Below, piece after piece: positions 1 through 6,170 of a stretch of 6,275 nucleotides of DNA. The notes below the pieces were generated by a model, which ran no database searches, was not told the DNA's origin, and saw only the letters and a program-made list of their open reading frames with translations. The stretch's first letter is position 1. Every line of letters starts with the position of its first letter. The position numbers and the translations under genes were made by a program. This DNA comes from an uncultured Selenomonas sp. (GTDB lineage Bacteria > Bacillota > Negativicutes > Selenomonadales > Selenomonadaceae): contig CALYVJ010000111.1 of the NCBI GenBank assembly GCA_945494195.1, positions 1-6,275 of the forward strand, read 5' to 3'.

Positions 1-3
1 GGT

Positions 4-9
4 TATAAT
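4..9 (+). promoter_or_regulatory. Sigma-A type -10 box for the SigH-like gene
   Basis: A perfect TATAAT lies 44 bases before the ATG of the sigma factor gene. The matching -35 box would fall outside the window, so only half of the promoter is visible. Transcription would start near position 15-17, giving a leader of about 37 nt that contains the 12-bp direct repeat described separately. Confidence 0.55.
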
Positions 10-15
10 GTTACG

Positions 16-57
16 CTAATACATGGACTTTTAAAGGAATTGGGACTAATACATGGA
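16..57 (+). repeat. 12-bp direct repeat in the leader of the sigma gene
   Basis: The sequence CTAATACATGGA occurs at 16-27 and again at 46-57, exactly 30 bases apart. Each copy contains an ATG. The first ATG (23) opens a three-codon reading frame (Met-Asp-Phe-stop, 23-34). The second (53) is the start of the sigma factor gene. The likely ribosome binding site AAAGGAA (33-39) lies between the copies and overlaps the mini-frame stop codon. The repeat is seen directly; any regulatory role is inference. Confidence 0.6.
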
Positions 58-760
58 ACTAAATATGAACACAAACAACGAAAATGAATTGATTCAGGAG
101 TTTCAGCGAACCGGAGATCCCAAGCTTGGATCTCTATTGGCAGACCGTTATGATTATCTGGTCACCACGGCTTGCCGTACCCTCTATATGACTTGGGCAG
201 ATCACGAAGATATCCTGCAGGAAGGACGTATCGGCCTCTTCAAGGCACTCCGCGACTTCGAGCCGGAACGCGGCGTTTCTTTCCGATCCTTTGCTACCCG
301 ATGCATCCGTTGCGAATGCATCTCCGCCATCAATAAAGCCAATCGCTATAAACATGCCATTCTCAATCAGGCACTTTCACTCAATGTCTCAGTCTTCGAA
401 GACAATGAGAAAACCTGTTGGCTGGATACCATCGCGGATCAGGAAACAAAGTCTCCCGTGCATGATTTGATTATCCAGGATGATTTTGAAAGCTGCGAAG
501 AAGTGCTCAAACAAATTCTGTCCCCCTATGCCTATCAGGTATTCATTTCCCGCTTGCAGGGAAACAGCTACGAGTATATCAGCCAACAGCTCCAGCACGA
601 CAGCAAATCCATCGACAATGCCCTGCAGCGCTGCCGTCGCCAGATTGCCCACTACATGGACAATCACGATGACATCGATATCGATACCCTTCGTCACTTC
701 TGCCAGTATATCGCCAATTATTTTACAGATTCCGACGATTTGACTGCTACCGTATCGTAA
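53..760 (+). CDS. SigH-like RNA polymerase sigma factor (sigma-70 family)
   Basis: A 235-residue alternative sigma factor resembling Bacillus SigH (sigma-30). Region 2 is clear: the core-binding/-10 segment has DHEDILQEGRIGLFKALRDF (about residues 50-69), then FRSFATRCIRCECISAINKA, matching the SigH pattern in which an FxxFAxxCI element precedes the conserved helix. Region 4 is also clear near residues 170-200, with YEYISQQLQHDSKSIDNALQ as the helix-turn-helix; SKSIDNALQR is a SigH hallmark. A roughly 30-residue acidic tail rich in Asp follows region 4 and is longer than in Bacillus SigH. The start at 53 uses the AAAGGAA site at 33-39, whose spacing is rather long; Met5 at position 65 is an alternative. 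The gene stands alone, with its own -10 box and terminator. In spore formers SigH drives early stationary-phase and competence genes; which regulon it serves here cannot be seen. Frame and domains look intact. Confidence 0.9.
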   Translation: MELNMNTNNENELIQEFQRTGDPKLGSLLADRYDYLVTTACRTLYMTWADHEDILQEGRIGLFKALRDFEPERGVSFRSFATRCIRCECISAINKANRYKHAILNQALSLNVSVFEDNEKTCWLDTIADQETKSPVHDLIIQDDFESCEEVLKQILSPYAYQVFISRLQGNSYEYISQQLQHDSKSIDNALQRCRRQIAHYMDNHDDIDIDTLRHFCQYIANYFTDSDDLTATVS

Positions 761-774
761 TATAACAGCCAAAC

Positions 775-818
775 AAAAAGAGCTTGTTATCGCAAAAGCA
801 AGATAACAAGCTCTTTTT
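775..818. terminator. Bidirectional intrinsic terminator between convergent genes
   Basis: A perfect 17-bp inverted repeat: arm 775-791 (AAAAAGAGCTTGTTATC) pairs with 802-818, with a 10-nt loop at 792-801. A run of T follows on the plus strand and a run of A precedes it, so it can stop transcription of the sigma gene (+) and of the Cys/His-rich gene (-). The stop codon of the latter begins immediately next to it, at 819-821. Confidence 0.9.
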
Positions 819-1253
819 TTATTTGGCCGCGTCTTCCGCCGCCTTGAGGCTCTTTTCCATATTCGCCAAGACTTCTGGCGTGACACTTCCCTGGCCAGCA
901 CGCTTTAAGATCTGGGCATGATGCATAATATCTTCAATGTTTTCGATATAATCCCGCTCTGCCGCATAAAGCGTGGCAAAAATTGGCTCCTTGCCCTTGC
1001 CTAAGACTTTCTCTGCCAGTTTCTTAAGCTCTTTCAACGTCTTTCGCTGGGTCAGGATAAACCCGACGTTTTCACGGTCCACCCGCGCCAAAGCCCCATC
1101 GATCTTGTCATGGAGCTGCTGAATCTCCCGCATATTGTCCTGCAGCATGCTAAGCTGCTCTTTCTTGCGCCGCAGGCCGGCAATCTCTCCCGGCGTATGA
1201 TGTACATGGCCGTGGTCATGTTGATGCCCACAGGAGCAATGTTCTTCACCCAT
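819..1253 (-). CDS. Hypothetical protein with Cys/His-rich N-terminus
   Basis: A 144-residue protein of a family I do not recognise. The first 20 residues hold a dense metal-ligand cluster, CSCGHQHDHGHVHH (residues 6-19), with two Cys and six His. The rest is predicted to be mostly helical and charged, rich in Lys, Glu, Gln and Leu, with heptad-like stretches (residues about 28-60 and 65-85) suggesting coiled coil. No signal peptide or membrane segment is visible, so it is probably cytoplasmic. The start is set at the ATG at 1253 because GAGGAG lies 7 bases upstream; a longer in-frame TTG start at 1268 would overlap that site. It has its own -10 box (1298-1303) and shares the terminator at 775-818. 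His-rich tails of this kind occur in nickel, zinc or copper handling proteins, but a metal role here is inference from composition only. Confidence 0.8.
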   Translation of the reverse strand: MGEEHCSCGHQHDHGHVHHTPGEIAGLRRKKEQLSMLQDNMREIQQLHDKIDGALARVDRENVGFILTQRKTLKELKKLAEKVLGKGKEPIFATLYAAERDYIENIEDIMHHAQILKRAGQGSVTPEVLANMEKSLKAAEDAAK

Positions 1254-1297
1254 TTTATCTCTCCTCAAAAGTTATCCGGTGTCATTCACTGCTACCT

Positions 1298-1303
1298 ATT
1301 ATA
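1298..1303 (-). promoter_or_regulatory. -10 box for the Cys/His-rich gene
   Basis: On the minus strand a perfect TATAAT is present, 44 bases before the ATG at 1253. The best placed -35 (1321-1326, AAGACT at 17-bp spacing) matches the consensus poorly, so this promoter may be weak or depend on an activator. It lies between the narI relic and the intact gene; no terminator separates the two, so read-through from the relic is possible if that is transcribed at all. Confidence 0.5.
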
Positions 1304-1339
1304 CAAGAATACTGGGAAAAAGTCTTGCGAACTTGGCCA

Positions 1340-1868
1340 TCATTTCCGGCGATAAATGATATCCCGCCGGGAAAAATACTCCAGAGGAAGACTCAGGCAA
1401 TGAACCAAACGGGTAAAGGGAAACAACATCGCCAGCAGCATCCAAGATACCATGTGCAGCTGGAATACTGCCGGTACCCCATCCATCAGCGATACCTCCG
1501 GCTGCAGCAGCAGTACGGAACGGAACCAGGAAGAAATCGTCTCCCGATAGTCAAAGGTTCCCGGAATATTCGACAGGGTTGCCAGCATGCCCGATACCAA
1601 GGTGACTAAGAGTATCAAGTAAAGCCAGCAATCCATGGGGCTGGTATTGACCTTCAGGCGGGCACTGCCAGCAAAGCGGCGCTTCAACAGCAGCAAAAAG
1701 CCCCCCCAAGAACAGGATTCCCGCGGGAATTCCGCCAGCCAAAGACATCAGATGATACGTATGCTCATCCGTCCCCCCCATCTCCGTCACGAATTTGGGC
1801 ACCAGGACACCGACAAAGTGGCCCCCCCAATGCCATGACCAGCCCCAGATGATAGAAGGACAGCCATA
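1340..1868 (-). pseudogene. narI: narI relic: respiratory nitrate reductase gamma subunit (C-terminal part, frameshifted)
   Basis: NarI is the membrane cytochrome b subunit that takes electrons from quinol and passes them through two b hemes to NarH and NarG. Three reading frames must be joined to recover it. Frame 1 (about 1868-1828) gives WLSFYHLGLVMALGG. Frame 2 (about 1827-1708) gives HFVGVLVPKFVTEMGG, then DEHTYHLMSLAGGIPAG. Frame 3 (1699-1340) gives FLLLLKRRF to the end, including FDYRETISSWFR and LFPFTRLVHCLSLPLEYFSR, close to Bacillus NarI. Each shift coincides with a G7 tract (coding strand) that would restore the frame as G6: 1822-1828 and 1701-1707. The His residues equivalent to the heme ligands (YHLG, GHFVG, LHMV, RLVH) are still present. 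The N-terminal part, with the first membrane helix, is missing where the gene fuses to narG. It is non-functional as read; the large 5' deletion rules out sequencing error as the sole cause. Confidence 0.88.
1701..1828 (-). repeat. Three G7 homopolymer tracts in narI
   Basis: On the plus strand C7 runs occur at 1701-1707, 1773-1779 and 1822-1828, all encoding Gly-Gly positions of NarI on the other strand. The first and third shift the NarI frame by +1 relative to the expected G6. The middle one leaves the frame unchanged. Tracts of this length are known slippage sites in replication and in some sequencing chemistries. Confidence 0.85.
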
Positions 1869-3479
1869 GGATACATACTCCTTGTTATCTACCAGGCCAT
1901 TGCGCTTGCCGATTTCCTGATATTCCTCCTCGGAACTCCAGGTCATCGCCTCAGCTCCCATGGTCTTGGCACCCCCTGGTCCCAGTGCAATCCATTTTTC
2001 ATAGAGCTTCGTATAGTCAAGTTCCGTCTCGATAAGATTCGGCATTGTCTTGCCCGGTATTGGCTCACACTCCCCCTTGCTCCAGTCGCGAATTTTACCA
2101 TAGGGCTGGGCAATCTCTCCCTTGGTATCATGCTGGATGGGCATCGCCACCACATCTTTGAGCGGTTTGAGATCAGCTTCTTTGGCTACCTCCGAGACCT
2201 TTTGGGCCAGGGTGCGGAAGATATCCCAGTCAGTGCGGGATTCCCACATGGGATCAATCGCTGCCTGGAAGGGATGCACAAAGGGATGCATATCCGTCGA
2301 GGAAAGGTCATCCTTTTCATACCAGGTGGCTGTCGGCAAAACCACATCGGCATACAATGCCGACGAGGCCATACGGAAATCAATATCCACCAAGAGATCC
2401 AGTTTTCCCTCGGCTGCACCACCGGCCTGCTCCAACTCAGCTGCTTCATCATGGAGCTGCTGGCCGCTCTTGTTAAAGGTCGGATACGACGGCAGCCAGC
2501 CCAGCCGCGGCGGCTTTTTCCAGTCAAGCCCCGTCATGATGCGCTGCCATCCCTCGGCGAGACGCAGTTTCTCCTGGCCGACATAATGGGCCCAACCGCC
2601 GCCATTGCGGCCCTTCGTCTTGATGGAATTATCCGCAAACTCCCGCGCCGTATGGATAACCGTGTCCATCGAAACGCCAGTATATTTTTCCTGCCATTTC
2701 GGCGTATAGGGGATATCTTCTTCATAGGAAGAAGCCGCCTCGCCACCAAGACCGCGGTCAATGGAATAGTTGGCCAAAGTCAAATCATAAACGGTGGTAA
2801 CGAGTATCTCGCCTTCTTTCGTCTTGACCCGCTTGACCGGAACCGCCCGCGTAAGGGAGCGGGATTCCCGCTCATTGCCAAAGTAAGGAAGTTCCAGTTC
2901 CCCCACCTCATCCATACAGCCGAGAATCGAAAGCTGCGGCAGGATTTTCTCGCCCGTATCGGCATTTTCCTCGCGAAGATTCCACTTCTCGTGGCGATCC
3001 CAGCGGTCACCAATCGTACCGTTCGGTATGACCAATTTTCCGGTTTTCTCATCGATGACATAATACTTGAACGCTGAATTGGCATCCTCACGGCCAAAAT
3101 CCGCTGCGGTCAGATACCTGTCCGTATGGTATTTGCCATTTTCCTTTTTCACTAAGCGCACCAGGAAGGGGAAATCTGTGTACTTGCGCGTGTAATCCCC
3201 CAAAAACTTACAAGGTTCCCCCCAATAGTATTCGTTGAGGATGCCATGCCCCATCGCCATGGCAAAAGCCGAGTCACTGCCCACTTTAAGGGGAATCCAA
3301 GTGTCCGCCACCGCCGTGGACTCAGCATAATCCAGCGACACCGAAACTACCTTCGTACCCTTATTACGGGCTTCGGTCAAAAAGTGCGCATCCGGCATCC
3401 GAGTCTTAGGTACGTTAGACCCCCAGGTCATGATGTAGCCGGCGTTGTACCAATCCGAGGATTCCGGTACATCCGCCTG
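1855..3479 (-). pseudogene. narG: narG relic: nitrate reductase alpha subunit, both ends and three internal blocks deleted
   Basis: NarG is the molybdenum bis-MGD catalytic subunit that reduces nitrate. Homology begins abruptly at QADVPESSDWYN (3479), corresponding to roughly residue 236 of the E. coli protein. The upstream part with the FS0 iron-sulfur motif and the Asp Mo ligand is absent. Conserved blocks follow: MTWGSNVPKTRMPDAHF, TTVYDLTLANYSIDRGL, GGGWAHYVGQEKLR, LPTATWYEKDDLSSTDMHPF, PIQHDTKGEIAQP and IPGKTMPNLIE. Compared with full NarG, segments are missing at about 2606/2607 (some 35 residues), 2504/2505 (some 50) and 2412-2423 (some 80, including the cofactor-binding region around the usual NLFIWRSN). 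All three deletions keep the frame. Homology stops near 1855 (YGCPSI) and passes directly into narI; the last roughly 350 residues, narH and narJ are lost. The open frame spanning 3689-1551 is therefore a chimera: its first 70 residues are antisense to the GGDEF relic and its last 60 or so are NarI plus out-of-frame sequence. Confidence 0.9.
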
Positions 3480-4306
3480 GTCGAGCAGGACGGGCATTAC
3501 GTCTGCAAATACCAACACGACGGTTCCTGCACTGTCACGGACGAAACGTGTTTTTCTGTCTAGGGAAAGACACATCGCTGCAACAATTGCGTATCGCGGC
3601 AGGCGTATGACGAGGAACGCCAGCACGTCAAATTTGAATACGCCAAGAACCGGTACTACTTTGTCATCGCCCGGCCCATCTGGCTGCAAGGAAAAAATAC
3701 GCGCTGGAACTTGTGATGGATGTTACCAACCAGTTCACCCAAAACAATCCCACCGAAGGAAATTTTGTCATGAATCTAATCCATGAACTCGAACGAGTCT
3801 CATCACGGGCCCCATTTACGGGCTTATTCAACAAAAATTACCTGCAAAAGGAATTGACACAGGCCTTGGAGCAGCGTCATGCACAGTCCCAGCCGGATTC
3901 CCCGCTTTACCTTGCCATCTGGGATATCGACAATTTCAAGCAGGTCAACGATACCTATGGCCACGATATGGGAGACAAAATCCTGCTAAGTGTTGCCCAG
4001 GCACTACAACGCGGCCTAGCCCCTAAGGATGGCATCACAGCCCGCTTCGGCGGCGATGAATTCATGATACTGTTTCACCATACCAACCGCAGCTGCTGTG
4101 AGAATTTGCTGCGGGCAATCAAAGACGACATCGACCACCAGACACACAGCAGCCTGCTTTGCAACGAATCGACCTGTTTCCGCGTCTCCATCAGCTACGG
4201 ATTAGCTGACGTTCATTCCTATGATACGGCAGCGGCAGCCCTCCATGCCGCCGACCAGCAGCTTTATGACCGCAAGCGAAAAATCCATAAAAAGGTTGTG
4301 ACTTAG
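3467..4306 (+). pseudogene. PAS-like/GGDEF diguanylate cyclase, 5'-truncated with stop and frameshift
   Basis: Reassembled, the gene encodes a sensor-type N-terminal domain followed by GGDEF, the domain that makes cyclic di-GMP from two GTP. The upstream part (YIRLVEQDGHYVCKYQ from about 3467, then CTVTDETCFSV, stop, GKTHRCNNCVS) matches a PAS-like Cys-containing module I know from clostridial and Negativicute GGDEF proteins. In that module the position of the UAG (3561-3563) is normally Trp, one base away (TGG). A second lesion is an A6 tract (3692-3697) where A7 would rejoin the frames as GKKYALELVMDVT. From 3713 to 4306 the frame is open and the GGDEF domain looks complete: IWDIDNFKQVNDTYGHDMGD, RFGGDEFMILF and the C-terminal ADQQLYDRKR. 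The RxxD inhibitory site before GGDEF is not conserved (APKD, with shifted spacing). An internal ATG at 3770 with AAGGA at 3756-3760 could start a free GGDEF domain of 178 residues, but no promoter is evident. The 5' end is lost at the narG junction. Confidence 0.82.
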
Positions 4307-4371
4307 AAGAAGGATTTTTTTCTTCCATCACGAAATAGTAAAATACCTAAAATGCTGAAGGAGGGATTCCT

Positions 4372-4674
4372 ATGGAAAAGCAAATAGCCGTCTGGCTTTT
4401 ACAGCGCGGCTATGCCGATGACCTTGAGCAGGGCATCCGCTTTGCCCAAGCCTTGGCCAACAAAGAATGCACCGAGGAAATGTTGGATGCCCTCGGTCAT
4501 AATATCGATGTATTTATGTCTGTAGGCGGACCGGTAACAGCCGATAATCTGCTGCCCTTTTTACTGGATAAATACGGTATGGCCAAAAAGCTCATTCACT
4601 TCTGGAATGAAAATCCAAAAGACACCAACGCAATTTTCTTTTTCAACGAATGCCGCAAACACGACATTGAATAA
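4372..4674 (+). CDS. Hypothetical protein, 100 aa
   Basis: A small protein of a family I do not recognise. It has a very strong ribosome binding site (AAGGAGGG, 4358-4365, 6 bases from the ATG), so it is probably well translated. The sequence is mixed and globular: a helical, acidic first half (residues about 15-45), a central GGPVTADNLLPFLLDKYG, and a C-terminal aromatic stretch IFFFNECRK. There is no signal peptide, membrane helix or obvious cofactor motif. It starts 65 bases after the GGDEF relic. A possible -10 (TAAAAT, 4339-4344) lies upstream without a clear -35, so it may have its own weak promoter or may once have been co-transcribed with the GGDEF gene. It ends in a strong terminator and appears intact. 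Confidence 0.8.
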   Translation: MEKQIAVWLLQRGYADDLEQGIRFAQALANKECTEEMLDALGHNIDVFMSVGGPVTADNLLPFLLDKYGMAKKLIHFWNENPKDTNAIFFFNECRKHDIE

Positions 4675-4684
4675 GTCGGCACCG

Positions 4685-4715
4685 AAGCCTTCCCACCCGC
4701 GGGAGGGCTTTTTTT
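4685..4715 (+). terminator. Intrinsic terminator after the 100-aa gene
   Basis: Arm 4685-4694 (AAGCCTTCCC) pairs with 4701-4710 (GGGAGGGCTT), ten pairs including one G-T wobble, with a 6-nt loop. A T7 run ends at 4715. It starts 11 bases after the TAA of the hypothetical gene and lies just before the cyuA promoter, insulating the two units. Confidence 0.88.
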
Positions 4716-4738
4716 CTCCCTAAAATGCAATTTTCTCT

Positions 4739-4767
4739 TTGGCAAAAACAATCCAGAACGTTATAAT
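4739..4767 (+). promoter_or_regulatory. Near-consensus sigma-A promoter for cyuA
   Basis: TTGGCA (4739-4744) and TATAAT (4762-4767) are separated by exactly 17 bases. That is one mismatch from the full consensus. Transcription would begin around 4773-4776, giving a leader of about 36 nt before the GTG start at 4811. The promoter is intact although the gene it serves carries a stop codon. No operator or riboswitch is apparent in the short leader. Confidence 0.8.
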
Positions 4768-4810
4768 AAAATTATTCGCTATGTATATCGGAAAAGAATG
4801 GAGAATCCCC

Positions 4811-6088
4811 GTGAAAAAAAAGTCGAAAATCTATCAGGACTATGTAGAAATCCTCCGGCGGGAACTCGTACCAGCCATGGGCTGCACCGAACCTATCGCC
4901 ATCGCGTAGTGTGCCGCTAAGGCCCGGGCTGCCTTAGTGGAACTGCCCAACAAATTTAAAATCGCCGCCAGCGGTAACATCATCAAAAACGTAAAAAGCG
5001 TCATCGTACCGAACACCGACGGCCGCAAGGGCATTGAAGCTGCCGCCGCCATTGGCGTCGTCGCTGGTGATGAAACGGCAGAGCTAGAAGTCATCGCCCA
5101 TGCCAAAGACGAAGACAAGGCAAAACTTGCCGACTATATGGAAAATACCACCATCACCGTCCTATCGGCCGAATCCAACCACGTCCTCGACATCCTAGTA
5201 ACCGCCAGCAAGGGCAGCAATACTGCCTGCGTTCATATCGTCAACGAGCACACTAACATTGTGGAAATCGCCCGCAAGGGAAAAATTCTCTTCCAAAAAG
5301 AAATCGTCGATACCCCTGAAACAGACAAACCGGACTACGAAAGCATGACCATCGAGGATATTTACGACTTTGCCATGACCTGCGACCTGGACGATGTGCG
5401 GGATATCCTCCAACGCCAAATCCAATACAATACGGCCATCGCTGACGAAGGCCTCAAAAACAATTACGGAGCTAACATCGGTTCTACTCTGCTCAAGGCC
5501 TATGGGAATGACATACGCATCCGCGCCCGGGCAAAAGCGGCTGCCGGCAGCGACGCCCGCATGAATGGCTGCGAACTACCGGTCATCATCAATTCCGGCA
5601 GCGGCAACCAGGGCATAACCGTTTCCCTGCCCGTCATCGAATACGCCAAAGAAGTCGGCGCGACGAAAGAGCAGCTTTATCGCGCCCTATTGCTCGCCAA
5701 CTTCGTGACGCTGCATGAAAAGGAGGGCATCGGCCGCCTGTCAGCCTATTGCGGCGCTGTAAGTGCCGGCGCTGGTGCTGGTGCCGGCATCGCCTGGCTC
5801 TGCGGCGGCGACTACCAGGCCGTCATCCACACCATCGTCAATGCCCTGGCCATCACCTCCGGCATTGTCTGCGACGGTGCCAAGGCATCCTGTGCCGCCA
5901 AAATATCAGCCGCCGTTGACGCCGGCATCCTAGGCTTCGAGATGTACCGCAATGGCCAGCAGTTCTACGGTGGCGACGGGCTTGTACTAAAAGGCGTCGA
6001 AAACACCATCCGCAACATCAGCCGTCTCGGCCGCATCGGCATGAAAGAAACCGACAAAGAAATCATCAACATGATGATTGGCAAATAA
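4811..6088 (+). pseudogene. cyuA: L-cysteine desulfidase family protein (UPF0597, CyuA/YhaM-like) with in-frame UAG at codon 33
   Basis: This family of [4Fe-4S] enzymes breaks L-cysteine (in some members probably serine) into pyruvate, ammonia and sulfide in the cytoplasm; it is often annotated as serine dehydratase alpha family. From the GTG at 4811, with GGAGA (4800-4804) as ribosome binding site, the frame runs 425 codons, the usual family length. The N-terminal signature PAMGCTEPIAIA is present, with Cys25. UAG (4907-4909) then falls where relatives usually carry Tyr or Leu (IAIA-stop-CAAKARAAL). The rest is intact and well conserved, including SGNIIKNV, NSGSGNQGITVSLPVIEY, the Cys at codon 314 (AYCGAVSAGAGAGAG) and Cys at 354 and 361 (GIVCDGAKASC), which probably supply cluster ligands. 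A GTG at 4937 could in principle restart translation but has no ribosome binding site and would lose Cys25. It is either a very recent one-base pseudogene, a sequencing error or a read-through case. Confidence 0.85.
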
Positions 6089-6133
6089 AAAGTGGATTGA
6101 CTGGTAAAAAAATGACCAGTCAATCCACTTTTT
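6087..6133. terminator. Perfect 19-bp bidirectional terminator
   Basis: Arm 6087-6105 (AAAAAGTGGATTGACTGGT) is exactly complementary to 6115-6133, with a 9-nt loop. The A5 and T5 ends give a U-run on either strand. It overlaps the cyuA stop codon and lies about 40 bases beyond the stop of the convergent gene at 6171. Confidence 0.92.
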
Positions 6134-6170
6134 CCTTTCTCAACGATTCGCTGCTTAGGAAAACGATCTA

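Noticed and set aside
389..901. Minus-strand open frame opposite the sigma factor gene
   Set aside because: It crosses the bidirectional terminator and overlaps two genes with clear start signals; it is a shadow frame.
1325..1609. Plus-strand open frame opposite narI
   Set aside because: The minus strand carries clear NarI sequence here; this frame has low-complexity Gln/Arg composition and no start signals.
2130..3077. Long plus-strand open frame of 315 codons opposite narG
   Set aside because: It is the antisense of well-recognised NarG blocks, has no ribosome binding site and no recognisable protein pattern.
1551..3689. A natural NarG-NarI fusion enzyme
   Set aside because: The N-terminal 70 residues match the opposite strand gene, cofactor-binding blocks are absent, narH is missing, and the NarI part is in a different frame from most of the join.
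4304..4330. Terminator after the GGDEF gene (GAAGAA...TTCTTC with a T-run)
   Set aside because: The stem is only about six weak pairs, and the T-run lies inside the loop and arm rather than after the hairpin.
4840..5118. Minus-strand open frame over the start of cyuA
   Set aside because: It is Ala/Ser/Met-rich and antisense to conserved UPF0597 sequence, with no start signals.
4937..6088. Shortened cyuA starting at GTG 4937 as the real gene
   Set aside because: There is no ribosome binding site before 4937, and family homology continues in frame upstream to 4811 with a good start and promoter.
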